From Blastobasis lacticolella (lineage: Eukaryota; Arthropoda; Insecta; Lepidoptera; Blastobasidae): a DNA stretch of 64,000 nucleotides. Every line of letters starts with the position of its first letter. Positions within the stretch are counted from its first letter, which is position 1. Shown piece by piece: positions 30,130-42,110 of this stretch. Below the pieces are notes generated by a model that saw only the letters and a list, made by a program, of their open reading frames with translations, was not told the DNA's origin and did not search any database. The position numbers and the translations under genes are program-made. The stretch covers positions 18,612,501 to 18,676,500 of the forward strand of contig LR990053.1 in NCBI GenBank assembly GCA_905147135.1. The letters run 5' to 3'.

Positions 30130-31100
30130 AGTAAAACACAAGTTTCTAGTAACGTCTACGCCAAATGATCTTAGTCGTGGCAGGATCAGAAAGTTCACCA
30201 TGGATTTCGTAAGAGTACACCGAAATTTACAGTTATTTAAGAATTATTTTGGACAAGCGTCTGCCATATTTAGTTGAAAAATTTCGAGTCTTATTTGATG
30301 CGACCAATTTTGGTCCAGACACTTGTAGTTTTAGTTCTTCACAGATAGTTTGTGCAAGGCCAACAGTATGCTGGCGTTATTACTAATTCACCTCTTAGAT
30401 CAGAGGCTGGATGGAATCTGCTCAACACTTCCGCCACACATGCTAACGAAGGATCGAGTCTTTTTTTAAAGTCAAACGAATTGGTACAGAAGAAGATGCA
30501 CGCCAGTACCCGTAGTCAACCGGCCAGTACCCGAAGAAGACGATATTAATTTTCGGGCATTCTCGTGTTTGGTAGCCAGGGATATCATATTTGAGTACAT
30601 GATAAAGAATAGGATCCAGCAGTTATCTAGAATTAGAGGAACACAAAAAAATTCAAATCTTTGCCATCTCCGCCGTCTATGAAATGTCTCGACTCGACTT
30701 GACTTTTAAAAATCCCCCCCGAGAAATTGCAGCAGCCAGGAGCTCGTTACGCCATAAAACCAAGGAGATACAGACGTATGAATTCAAACACACACCCCAA
30801 TTCCCTTGTTTTTATATCGAAAACCAATATTACTTTTACCAATTAGGTATATACATAACGGGAGATCATTCTACCAAACAGAAATGCTCCAGGCGAAATC
30901 AAAATCATTTGTGGAACGTAGTTCTATCCACGTATTTATATTAGATAATCACTCATTTTCCAGGAAAAAAAGATGGGCCACAAGGGAAAACCCAAGGAAA
31001 GAATAACACATATCCCAGAAATACAATTACATTAAGTACATATAAAATTAAAAATAAATGTTTCAACGAGCTGAACGGTTGTTTGAGAACAATATTATAG
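30130..31100. other. No gene recognised
   Basis: Mostly AT-rich. A 65-codon plus frame at 30352-30549 (ends STRSQPASTRRRRY) contains a short direct repeat GGCCAGTACCCG/GCCAGTACCCGAAG and has no recognisable domain. Confidence 0.35.
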
Positions 31101-31109
31101 TAATCTGGG

Positions 31110-31256
31110 GACCAGTTTTTGAACCGCTCACATCCACGCGAGCGCTCACCGCCTAATGCCTGTCTTTTCTATATCTAGCAACTTAGCACGAGTATAAAAG
31201 AGATAGGTAGCACAAGCAAGCGCTCGCGTGGATGCGAGCGATTCAAAACGAAGGCC
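31110..31256. mobile_element. 147-bp MITE
   Basis: Terminal inverted repeats: TTTTGAACCGCTCACATCCA then CGCGAGCGCT (31117-31146) match the complement of the right end in 28 of 30 positions. The flanks share TCTGGG (31104-31109 and 31257-31262), a possible target duplication. The interior has no coding capacity. Confidence 0.7.
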
Positions 31257-31773
31257 TCTGGGCCACGATTCCGACATCAATAAAGACTAAGAATAACAAT
31301 ATAAGAATCCGGCAAATAACTAGTTTCGTTTTCTAATATTACCATATTAGCCAGTCACTATTTTCTAGCGAAAATTCGCACTATCTCCAATACGATTACC
31401 TGACAATAACTATTCGACTAAGGTAATGGAACTGCATTATGCCTAGGATAAAACGAAAATAGCAAACAAAGCAAAACCTAAAGCCACATAATTAGTGCGG
31501 CCGCCGTTTCTGGATACCGTACTGTTTGGCTTTCCAAACTACTACGATGCGAACTTGCTTATTTTGTATTTAAACAGGCTTGAATTTATTTTATGCTTAA
31601 AACAGCAACCCCGGCCTGGAAAGGTACTCGTATAAACGGTCTTCCTATTTCAGACAATTTTACATAATTGGCATCTTATTATAAGATCACTGAAAATAAT
31701 GAAAATGTTGGTACGGTATTATTTAACATGGTATTTACGACGTCGACAAAAATATTTTAGGATAACAAAGAAA

Positions 31774-31895
31774 TAGAACAGAAATGATCGCGTACTCTGC
31801 GATTCCAAAGGTGCTTTAGCCCAGGCACCTACACTTGCTTTGAGGGTTGAGCACCCGAGTAAGATTCGATTCTGTGTGGTGGTGACGCATTCAAG
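31774..31895 (+). other. Open frame ending at a strong, palindromic donor
   Basis: A frame of about 40 codons (NRNDRVLCDSKGALAQAPTL, then ALRVEHPSKIRFCVVVTHSR) runs into CAAG|GTAAGTGC at 31895/31896. The acceptor side is weak. The donor is half of the perfect 16-bp palindrome GGTAAGTGCACTTACC (31895-31910). Possible exon, possible coincidence. Confidence 0.15.
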
Positions 31896-32384
31896 GTAAG
31901 TGCACTTACCATTTTGTCAGCACTACACATATTTGAGAGTTTAGACGACTTTCATTTGAAAATAGACTCGTCTAGTTAAAGTAAACTATATGGTGCCAGG
32001 GACAGTAGACTATGCCACCACCAGTGCGGGCCACTTTGGGTCTCTACATGGTAATGATTTAGACTTAGCTTTTCGTGGCCCACCGGTTATCAACGGTACT
32101 ACAAACATAAAGTACCTATGGCTATATCTCGGCTAGAAATTTATTTCGTTAAACTACACATCAGCTTAGGCGTCCAAAGCGCCGAAACATAAAAACGTTT
32201 TTAAAGAAAATAATTGAATGATTGAATGGGGAAAACCAGGAAAAAGTACGAAGACCCCTACGGAAAAGAGGCGATGAATGTAAGTAGAGGGAAAAATGTT
32301 CAAAAATTTGCTCGTGAAACTTCTCCCTGGGTCAAGCAATGAGGCCTTACGATAAAACTTATCCATCCGAGCGAACCCTTGAAA

Positions 32385-32560
32385 GGCTTCACGTGGCCGT
32401 CCCAGGACAAAGCAAATCCCACGGCTGTCCGAGTGGCGAGTGGGGTCCCGCGGGCCTCGCCGTGAGGCCTCGCCGTGAGGCCCGGCCGTCAGCCCTCACG
32501 GCGGTGCGTAAACAAGTTCCTAAGTTAACCGTACGCCCGTCGGGACATCACGCGCCAACA
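32385..32560. other. GC-rich patch with short tandem repeat
   Basis: GGCCTCGCCGTGAGGCCTCG then CCGTGAGGCCCGG is a 13-bp near-tandem repeat, inside a CpG-rich stretch ending in TCACGGCGGTGCG. Confidence 0.5.
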
Positions 32561-32849
32561 CTGACCGCTGAGATGAAATGTTGTTTACCTGCTCGGTTAA
32601 GATGTATTTCAGTTATTTTGTTTGCTCATTTTCAAGTGTAAGAGAGACAGCATCACGATTGAAATGCTTTTAGTTCGAGGCTACGTTGATTTTGTTTAAT
32701 ACAACAGTTATTTTATTTATTTAACTGTTTATTGTACACAATGATAGCATCTGTGATCAGGTGTGATCCAGTCTGGTCTGTGACAGCAGCGCAAAACCGA
32801 GCCCTGGGGAGCTGGTATGACGACACCACCTTTAGCAATCAACACCCAT

Positions 32850-33640
32850 ACAAAAAGAATGAATCCATACAAATACATTGTACTAATTCGTAATTTATAT
32901 AAATATGAGAGATCACTTTGAAATGCAATGTTATCTACTATGATTTAGTAGAAACATGTAGGTAACATGTGTCTACATACTATTAATTAAATGCGGGTTT
33001 ACTTTTACTGGTACTATAAATAATATTTCACTGCAATAAAATAACATTACTGCAATTTTATTCTCGTATAATAGAGTGTGTCTCCCATAATAGAGCCCCA
33101 TATCAAATTAAGAGTGCTCCGCCGGTGCGGTTACCCCGGAACAAATTACACAAACATCACAGCATTCCGTCTAAAATTAAAATTCACAAAATGAATTCCG
33201 AAACGAATTTACTAAGACAATTTTAATTAAGTTCCTGAGAGCTCATTACGGTGAGTAGCGACACTGGCCCCGGTAAAAAATATAAAAGTACTACAACTTT
33301 CTTTATTTATTTAAGAAAAGATTCCTTATTTAAGGATAGCTCCTACTCTCTATCTATTAAAATAAGCGTATACGGTTTACTTTTCAACATAGAGTTACAG
33401 TTTTTTTTTTGCAGAAATACTTGTAATTGTTTTCTTACATTGGTTTTAATTTAGAGCAGTAGCAAAAATGACCTATTTTATCGAGATCGCATGCGGTTGA
33501 CAGCATGTCAAAAGAAAATGTTGACTATCATAACGAAAATCTACGAAAACTCTCAAATGGTATTGACGGACGGGGCTTCTGCACGGAATGGTTGGTACTT
33601 ATCTAATCTACTTACGTACGTACTGAGCTGGAGAACACAC
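32850..33640. other. No gene recognised
   Basis: AT-rich unique sequence with several TTTATTTATT-like runs. Confidence 0.4.
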
Positions 33641-33654
33641 ACAACCCTTCATTA

Positions 33655-33705
33655 GGGCGCGCGGGGGGCGCGGGGCGCGGGGCGCGGGGGGCCGGCCCGT
33701 GCCCT
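33655..33705. repeat. GGGGCGC tandem repeat in a GC island
   Basis: GGGGGGCGCGGGGCGCGGGG followed by CGCGGGGGGCC: 7-bp units of guanine runs at the start of a GC-rich stretch extending to 33960. The G-runs could form quadruplexes. Confidence 0.75.
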
Positions 33706-34834
33706 CCCGTGCGTGAAGGACCACTTAGTTACAAGCATAGTGCGCCACTCTATTGGTTTATCGAGGGAAATTACGATGCCCCAACAAAAGGCCCCCGTTC
33801 GGGGCTCCCGGCACCGAAAGGGTTATGTTAACAATGGAAAAGAGTGGTCGGCGGCACGGTCCGAGTTACGGTAATTACCGCGGTACGGGTTCGGTCAGTT
33901 CAATCTGTAGTGTCGCGTGTGTTGCCTACAAACGGTTGTCTGGCGTCGCTCGCGGCGGTTTTCATTAAGCTGCATTATATTACGTGCTTTGGATATACTT
34001 GCAAACACCAAAAGTAACTGATTAGATCTAAAATTGATTATCCCAATTCCTTAATGGCTAAACGATAAAAACATACAAAATTATAAACGTATGCTGACTT
34101 TTCCCGTAGTGGTAGGCAGAGACGAATTTGTTCCACTCTCTACGATTCTGACAAATGCACATTCATCAACCTTGTAATATTTGCTCTCGATTTAGGAAAT
34201 TCTTGACCTAACCTTTGATAATTCTAATTAAACTTAAAGTTACGTAGTAAGTCTTCTTCTAAAGGTGCTGTAGTATTTATTTGTAGAGTATATGAGTTAA
34301 ATCAGTGAACATTAACCGGCAAACGAGCAGTGGCATTGTCGTACCGTGAAACCTACGTAACAAAGTCCCCTCTTTAAACCTAAACTCCCAAGCCCGTCAT
34401 TTTCATTTGGCGACATAGGCGCCCATTAAAACGTGACTACGTATGTGTCAAAGAATATTCGGAGGCAACAAAAAGAGGCAGCAAAAGTAGAGGCTGCAGC
34501 CTGATTGACCTGCGGGGCGGGGCTTTTAACTAGTGCTGAAAGAGTGAAAGAGCGCTGCGGCGCGGCGCGGCGGCGCAGGGCTGCCGCGGCCGGCAGGGCG
34601 TTGGCATATACACGGATTTTTATATTTAATGTTTGTTGTGCAGATTTTGGTTTGAAGAAGAGTTTGACTATTTAAATACTATTAGCTACGATTGTAATGT
34701 ATATGCCTAAATTTCACATCTGTGCTTTTCGGTGTCAAAACGACTGTATTCGTTTAGAAAAATGTATCGTTCCCAAACAGAATTTGATGAGTAAAGTTTA
34801 AAATTCAATACGAATTGGGGCGACTGAATATGTA

Positions 34835-34990
34835 ACCATGATCGAATCTAGTCTGATTCCCCTGTAAACAGCGTCAAGGAGGTCAGATGGTAGTCGCTCC
34901 ACTGTAATAACCAGATCTGCCAAATTCTGGATCATTGTCAAGCCGGACCCCGGGCCCTGATGGGCGAGAGTACAACCGGGACGTCTTTTT
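34835..34990 (+). mobile_element. SINE-A copy, plus orientation
   Basis: ATGTAACCATGATCGAATCT, GGTCAGATGGTAGTCGCTCC, GATCTGCCAAATTCTGGATC, CCCCGGGCCCTGATGGGCGA. The tRNA-like head is missing. Confidence 0.7.
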
Positions 34991-34999
34991 ACTATTTAT

Positions 35000-37410
35000 T
35001 TATAAGTAATTAAGCACTCTAGCCTTGGAGAAGTCCAGATTGTACTGTTCAAGTAACTCATCTAGACACAAAGCGTTTGATCCCATCTTGATTCGAATGT
35101 GTTATTACACATTAGAATGGTCGAGCAATTCGTGCGGATAGCTGGTATAAGTATCTACGACGTAAGGTAATATTGTGTTCCCCGAACAGTACAACTGTAC
35201 AGTAGGACAGTGTACAGGCTGTAACTAGACTGGCACGCTCCATCTTCGGCCGTATCGTCGCTTTCCTAAATTCGCTTAAATGCGGTCCACTGCCTGCCTA
35301 GTAAGTAATAAAACAAATTCGTAAAGGGAAAACGCCAACCCTGTACGCACCGGCGACAGCAATCCGGCATGCTTTTAGCGAGGCCGCGTCGCCGGCGGCG
35401 CTCCCGCGCAGAAGTCGCATCGCGCGAACGGCCGCAGATACGGAGATATGTTCAAAATGATACGAGAATAAAATGGGAATGTAATGTCGACATGTTATAA
35501 TGCTGTAGCTGTTGGAGTATGGCCTACAATTTCAGAAAATCAGCTTTTCTTTGTGTCATTTTTCTATGGGTTTTGAGCAGTAAAAGTCTTTTTAGTTTTA
35601 TAGTATTAGAGGTGAGATGGCAGTCCTGGCTAGACTCATTATAAAAACAACTTTTTTAGTAGTAGAAACCTCGCGCGAGGATAGAAGTGCGCCACTTCCT
35701 CATTTATTTCTAAACTTGCAAAGTGACATTCCGATTTATGATTTTCATACAAATTACATCATACATGCCAAAGGTCTTTCAGCTTAGTACCTACTGACAC
35801 AGACAATGCACCTGCGTTTCTGCATTTATGGGTGACAGTGACAGGTTTGCATTATATGAGCACTGTACTAACCGTCAAGGCAGGGTGCTTCCTACATTAG
35901 TCTTCATGTGAATCATCCGTAGCACCGCGCGCAATGTCTCCCAGACCTCCCCGGCTTTGTCTTGCGACTGTCGGGGGCGGACAGAAAAATTATAGGCGAC
36001 TACGTGGTCTGCATCGTCTGCGCAAAGATGTATCGTTACGCCGTATGGGGACAAATTCAGACCACAATATATGCGATATGTGCACGTGACCTGTTTATAT
36101 GCTATTCCTTCCTAAGTGCAAAAATTTCTAAGGCTGGATATTAAATGTTTCACATAAAAAACCCTTTGACGTAAAACATTCTCAACGAATTTTAATGAAA
36201 ATGTTCAGTGTTGTTGTTTATAACCCAAACTAACGCACAGTGTGTTTTGAGGAATTGTATGCGAAAGACATCACGGGCAAAAGCTAGATTACATTAAGAC
36301 AGATAGCAATCAATATAACAGTGTTTTCGATCGAATCAATGCGAAGAGAATGCACCACAAAGAGTGAACAGGAGATAGAATGACGGTTTAGTGTAGAAAT
36401 TGCACCTGTTGTACTTTGCATGAAGGATTGACTGTAGATATTTTTAAATGGTGCACCTAGCGTTAAGTTTTAGCACTGTCATTATTTTAAACTACTCTTC
36501 TATCCTGACTGACCCCCTGAGCTTAACAAAGTCCTGACACGTATAAAATCAACCCAATAAAGATAGGTAAATATAAATCAATATACGAATATAAATAAAA
36601 AGAATGGGAAGTCCAGCAGGTCCTTACCGCCCGGAGGCCCGAGAAATGCTCCCAACAGTGTCCGAAGCCGTATTTCAGATAGCTATTGCACATGTTGCTG
36701 CGGACGTGACTTGACGCGTACCTGGGAGGATTCAACACGGTGCACGCGTAAATATGTTTAATTAAAAGAAACCGTCAGCTGTATTATTCGAAACTGAAAT
36801 CAAACGTCCGTTGAACCCAAATTGTGGCGAACTGTGTAGTGCTGTGTCATTGTCGGTAATCACAAAGATGAATTCTCCCACGTTTTTAGTTGTGGAATGT
36901 GTCTCTAGACTGAGACGGATTTTCAAGACGGCATGTTTATACGAGGTTGGCAACACGTAATGGGCACTTATTTGCTAGCCGACTTAGCAGTACGTAGATA
37001 CAGCTGGGCATCGAAATATACCTACACAATTTCTATAGATAGCTGTATAATTTTTGATTTAACCCATTATAATTTATTTATTTATTATAATTACGAACTC
37101 GTATAATTATGGATATGATCAAGTGCTCGTGTTATTGTGTCGAGAAACGGAACTTGACGATGCAGCCACCTCGTGCTTGGTGGGCGCTGTACCTCTATAC
37201 TGGCTGTCTGTTCCGGCCGGTTGCGACGTCAGGACTCTTCCAGACTCTCGATCGGATCAACGAAGAGTAAACAAGTTTGGAAACTGTCATCATCACGTTT
37301 CATGTGTAAAACAAGTATGGCTCAAACTAATCTAGTCTTCTAAATTAACCAAGACAACCTTTAATAATAGTCCCGAAATGTGAACTAACAGTACTTTCAA
37401 TATAACCAGA
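35000..37410. other. No gene recognised
   Basis: Mostly unique AT-rich sequence. TGTTCCCCGAACAGTACAAC (about 35176-35195) is a scrap of the LINE type seen at 16985-17290. A GC patch lies at 35340-35440 (GGCGCTCCCGCGCAGAAGTC). Confidence 0.4.
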
Positions 37411-37656
37411 TCATTGAGTGGTTCAGTGGTCAACATGCCACGCAAGAGGTCCCGGGTTCGATTCCCGGCCGAGCCGAAATTGAAATGATGAATTTTAATT
37501 TCTGTTACGGGTCTGGGTGTTCTATGTATAATAAGTATGTATTTAAAAGTATATAAGTAGTTTATCAGTTATCTAGCACCCATAACACAAGCTTTGCTTA
37601 CTTTGGGGCTAGATGGCGCTGTGTGAATTTGTCCACGATTATTTATTTATTTATTG
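37411..37656 (+). mobile_element. SINE-B copy, near full length
   Basis: The tRNA-like head has A-box GTGGTTCAGTGGTC (37419-37432) and B-box GGGTTCGATTCCC (about 37454-37466). The body carries TTACTTTGGGGCTAGATGGC and GCTGTGTGAATTTGTCCACG, and ends in ATTTATTTATTTATT. It would have been copied by a LINE reverse transcriptase. The tRNA-like fold is not a functional tRNA. Confidence 0.85.
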
Positions 37657-37689
37657 CAACGCTAACATGAAGATGCTTTATGTCAACTA

Positions 37690-38640
37690 AATCATCCTGA
37701 TAAACCCCATTGATGTCTTACTCTCTCAGAGAGTACTCCTGTTAAGACATATTTTAAATTGAAGTACCATGATACTCGTGCCCATACGTATGGCGGTTTA
37801 GAAACCATCTCATCGATAAAACTATTAACCATTCCCATTCTGTCCACACAACACGACCGCACACTAAACAAACTCGGCACTTAAACGCTATTCTTGCTTC
37901 TGATCGAACGAGCCCGGAGTGACAAGCCGGGCATTGCGCGCGTTTATCCCCCATTACGACTCCAGCACCACAAATAATACATTGCAGTCGGTGAAAATTT
38001 GAACTACAATTTTTTACATTCGTATTCTTCTACAAGAGAAAGGGCTCAATGACAGGAGCGCTACTCTCAAATGTTAGGCCAGTTGGTGCGACGATACACT
38101 GTTGCCAGTCGCCCTAAAGTCAAATCACGGAGACAATGTCGTGACCAGCGCGACCGCCAGCGCCGGGATACTGAACTCGTGCACTTAAACTGAGCTCCGC
38201 AAATAGCCTTCTGTCTGTACTGTTAAACCTTTATTTATTGTCCATTACGAACGTTTACTTTGCTTGTGCATGCGTAAGTTTAATTTAAATTAAGATGTTA
38301 ATTATTTTCTTGGACGGTGTTATTTTAAGTTATGAAACCGTATAATTATCATTCAATACGCTGTATTAGACAAGCGTTTGTATTAGTGGCCGTTTTATGA
38401 GGAGTCTTATTTTCAAATTCAACTGAGCGTTGGAAGCTTTCACGTTGGGCTGATTAGAAGAACTGAGCGTATCGTGTATGACCGATGACTGTAGTTAGCG
38501 TCTGCTATGCGATTGTTTAAAACCGATCAGACCGAGCTGACCAAGGTTTATCTGTTGATTGAGTTCATTAATAGTATTTATAGAGCTCGTTAGTAGTATT
38601 TCCTCTCCTTAGAAAATATATTTTTAAGCATTTTCAACTG
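37690..38640. other. No gene recognised
   Basis: Unique sequence with no gene or repeat that I can support. Confidence 0.4.
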
Positions 38641-38654
38641 AACCAGTGCAGTCG

Positions 38655-38860
38655 TAAGACATTTTTTAGGGTTCCGTAGTAAACCAAGAAAGCCTTACAG
38701 TCTCGCCATGTCCGTCCGCGGCTTATCTTAAAAACTATTAGTACTAGAAAGCTGAAATTTAGTATGGTTATCCCTATTATTCACGCCCACGAAGTTGTTA
38801 AATATAATCTTTTGAAAGTACCCTTTTTGGGTACCTCTCCTACAAGTGATAAAAAAAAAT
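38655..38860 (+). repeat. Dispersed repeat (AGGGTTCCGTA family)
   Basis: TTTTTTAGGGTTCCGTAGTA, TCCGTCCGCGGCTTATCTTA and GCTGAAATTTAGTATGGTTA form a partial copy of the common lepidopteran-type repeat also found at 8310-8485. Confidence 0.5.
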
Positions 38861-39199
38861 TATCGTTTAGTCCATTGTGTGGGATGTTGTTGAATAGGTA
38901 TTTTGTATTATAGGATATATATTCATGCAGCATCGGATTTGTGCTTTATATAACTTAAGCATCTGCGTAGAAGTCAACTGTCAAGACGACACCAAGTTTC
39001 TTCAGCCTTTGAACCTTGTCTGAGAAAACCGCCGAGATGTGTCATACAAATCACTTCACATGCTCAGCTCTTAACTGACAGTCGTTTGTGAAGAGCATCC
39101 CGTCCAAATAAATAATTACAGATTCACAATCACATTCAGAACTAAAAAGCTTCTCTTTAAACTTTAAAGTAAGAAACTAATACCACGTAAAACATTGGG

Positions 39200-39550
39200 C
39201 GGCGGCTTAAAAAAGCAGCCGCAAAAACACAATGGGACCGGGTAACATCTTAATCAGTGGCGTTTATTTGCCACGGGCCTCCCTCATTCTTTGCAGGCGC
39301 CCGAGACCGGTTAGCCGGGTCGGCCGCCCGGAGCCCCGGATTGTTTTATCCCGGTGCCCGGGTGGGGAAAGGCGGCATTATCATAAAACGGCCGGCTCGC
39401 TATGCAAAAATGGAATGCGAACACTGCAGCTGCAGTCTCGGCGCTAATGAAATAATATCAAACTTTAATGCGCAACAATTTCCATGAATACCGAGCAGGA
39501 GCGCCGTCGCCGCCGCGCGCCGGCTGCTCGGACTTTACGCGTTCGACGGA
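39200..39550. other. GC-rich island with TTTAT/ATAAA motifs
   Basis: GGCGGCGGCTTAAAAAAGCA, GGCGTTTATTTGCCACGGGC, GTTTTATCCCGGTGCC, ATTATCATAAAACGGCCGGC. CpG-rich sequence studded with TTTATT/TTTATC cores, of the type bound by Caudal/AbdB-class homeodomains. Function is inferred from motifs only. Confidence 0.35.
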
Positions 39551-39767
39551 CATAATCGGCTCATTGGAAACATATTATTTGTAGATTTTGTCTAAAAAGT
39601 CAAGAAACTTTGAGGATCATTAAATAATGAAGACGTCCGTCTGTATACAACGAAATAGTTGCTACTAGACTAGCTGGACGTCTTCCTTATTCAATCAGTG
39701 TTGAATATTCGTCGATTTTAATCAAACCTTCCAAGTCGGTGTACGAAATTTGTTTTTAACTTTGACA

Positions 39768-40167
39768 GGGTACCGATTCTGGTGTGCAATGCAGTTGTTT
39801 TTATGTTGCAATGTAACTGTGATGTTACTTTAACTACGTCGAGGTTATCGAGTCAGTCCCAGCATCATCCCAGTTAGGTTGCAATTAAATCATTGTTAGA
39901 CCTTTGACACGTTTTCGTTGACAGAATTGAAGGCAGTTTGATAACTAAGAAAGATGCAACTTAGTCATTTATTTATTTAACGGAGTAACAACAGCCATAT
40001 AAAACCATAATGCAACTAAAGTACCAGAAAACGAATTGTTGAAAAGTTCGAACTCATGAAAGTTGCAACTCAACATCTGTCATTTGAATAACAATCACAC
40101 GTTTGACATGCGATGCAATTGAAATGTTACTGCAACTGAGACGATTTCCGTACCAGAATCGAAGCCC
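39768..40167. mobile_element. 400-bp inverted-repeat element, copy 2
   Basis: This is collinear with 25674-26069 in the same orientation: GGGTACCGATTCTGG start, ACCTTTGACACGTTTTCGTT, CATATAAAACCATAATGCAA, and GTACCAGAATCGAAGCCC end. The differences are scattered substitutions and small indels, so the copies have diverged for some time. Confidence 0.65.
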
Positions 40168-40454
40168 AGGTATTTTAAGAACTGTTGCCACATTATGAGT
40201 ATTTCCACACACATGTTGAGAAACGTTTTATATCTAAACATGGAGTAAGGTAGCATTAGAAACCTTTATTCCTAAACCCTTATAAACATTTAGTAACATT
40301 TGTAAACATTATACGAGCAAATACGAAAGTCGTCATACAATAAGAAAAAGTATCTAGTTTTTCGACTTCAGACATCGGTATGAGAACATTTTTGGAACTG
40401 CTGAATTTTTTTGTTACCTATATGCGTTTTCTCATAGTTATGTTCGGTTTTATC

Positions 40455-40560
40455 AGTCTATGGCGTACGCCCTGTACTCAGCTTTCCGCATCCAATCTCC
40501 GCCTGCAGCCTTTCTGAAATCGTCACTCCACAGGGTGGGACGGCATCCTATACCACACTT
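40455..40560 (-). mobile_element. RTE-type LINE fragment
   Basis: Minus-strand peptide RPTLWSDDFRKAAGGDWMRK then AEYRAYAID matches the RTE C-terminal pattern (RPPTRWTDDL...AGTSWMR.A.DR..W). It is a scrap next to the Penelope-like fragment. Confidence 0.65.
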
Positions 40561-40569
40561 ATGTATATT

Positions 40570-41250
40570 ATTATATTAATCGGACTTGCAGGCGACGTAC
40601 CTTTTCGATTTGTTTTCCCGACGTTTCGGTAGGGTTACACCCATAAAGTCACGAGTCGACTGCCGTGGAGAGGTAACAGCTGCGGTGATGTGCTGGTAGA
40701 CTCCTACCCTCACATAGAATTGTCAATTTGTTGTTGATTCGGAACAACACGGACACGTCCGACAATAAATCTTGTGTCTTAAGATTTTTTTTTTGTACCC
40801 TCTGGTTTCCACGACGCCGAAAGCTTATATCCATCTTCCCGATTGAAAGTTTTGTACTTTTTAATTTCAATCGCTTCCCGAACCATACGCGGATAATATA
40901 GCCGGTCGGTGGAGAGGACATTAGGCGCATGCAATACTATCCAGTGGTTTGGGCCAGAGTTAAGCAGGTGGTTCTATGGCTATAATCAATGGCAGATTTA
41001 TTCGTCTGGTGGTTTTTTACGCAGCTATATGCTCTTTGACCTTTTCGGCAATAGAACGTTTACTTTGGCCAGTGTATGAGCTGCCACAGCTACAGTCTAT
41101 CTTATAGACACCTGGCGTCTGATACGGGATCATCACATCCTTAGGAGTACGCAGCAGGTTCGCTACCTTGAGGTGCGGGACATATATTGTTGGAATCGAG
41201 TAACTACTTAGTACTGATCCGATCTGTCACCCCTTTCACATACGGTAGGA
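40570..41250 (-). mobile_element. Penelope-like element, GIY-YIG endonuclease end
   Basis: The minus strand, from 41250 down, gives LPYVKGVTDRI, YVPHLKVANLLRTPKDVMIP, YQTPGVYKIDC, SCGSSYTGQSKRSI, LLNSGPNHWIVLHAPNVLST, PRMVREAIEIKKYKTFNRED and GYKLSASWKPEG. GVY...SYTGQ is the GIY-YIG core, and the EAIEI...NRE segment carries the catalytic glutamate region. The 3' UTR has CCTACCGAAACGTCGGGAAA. In-frame stops and at least two frame changes show a dead copy. The reverse transcriptase upstream is missing. Penelope-like elements combine a telomerase-like RT with this endonuclease. Confidence 0.85.
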
Positions 41251-41936
41251 ACTCTGACTACCCACTCATGCACACCCATCACCCATCACTCATGTCACAC
41301 TTATGTACTCATTTACTATATACAATAAATAACTTTTAGTAGGTACGTACATTTTGTCTCTTTGGTGAATTGAGTGTAAGTTTTCTTTCAAGTCTTTCAT
41401 TTGCACTTCAACTTGGAGTTCTGAAAAGCCGCAGGTAATATGTCAGCAGGTATTCGGTATTGTTTGAGATTCGAACCAAAATAAATGAGATACAGTTCGA
41501 TACAATATACTGAACACACGACCATTGGAATTGCATAATATTCCGCCGCATATTGCATGTGCCACAAACTAAGACGGACTCTCAGCTCGTTATACGGAGT
41601 TAGTTTCGAAAGCAAACTCTCAACTCAAATAAGTGTAGCTATTTCAACTCGGTCTAGAACATCGATACCTGACTGCGGTGTGTGGCGGCTAACCGGCACT
41701 GGCGCTTAATATGAACGCATATATGTTGGTTGCGAGTCGTGATGGGGAGCGGCTTAGTTTTATGGCAGTTTGGTTTTTGTAGAGTAGAACAGTACACGAC
41801 GAATTACGTGGGAGACCTGCAAGAAACTCTGAATGAAAGAACAGAACGGTTTCATGATTGAATTATCATTATATTGCAATAGTATAAGACCGAAAACAAA
41901 ACGAACTAACACTACAATACACACAATACAACTACA

Positions 41937-42110
41937 GGCGTGAGGAATTTCATCTTTAGTCCTCACAGTGACACAGCACCTGCGATTCTTTATTTTCGTT
42001 GCCTAAAACCTAAATGCTTAAATCGAAGATGTTCTTGGCGACAGACCGCTTACCATTAGGTGGGCTGTGTGCTCATTTGTCACCGAGAAGCATTAAAAAT
42101 GCACTACAAA
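41937..42110 (+). repeat. Dispersed repeat with LINE-like 3' end
   Basis: GGCGTGAGGAATTTCATCTT, TAGTCCTCACAGTGACACAG, then CGCTTACCATTAGGTGGGCT and GCTCATTTGTCACC. The first half is the repeat at 21234-21332. The second half resembles CR1-group 3' UTRs. Confidence 0.55.

Noticed and set aside
37411..37480. tRNA gene
   Set aside because: A and B boxes are present, but the sequence continues into the SINE-B body and has a second diverged copy at 10660-10885. No complete cloverleaf with an acceptor stem was found.
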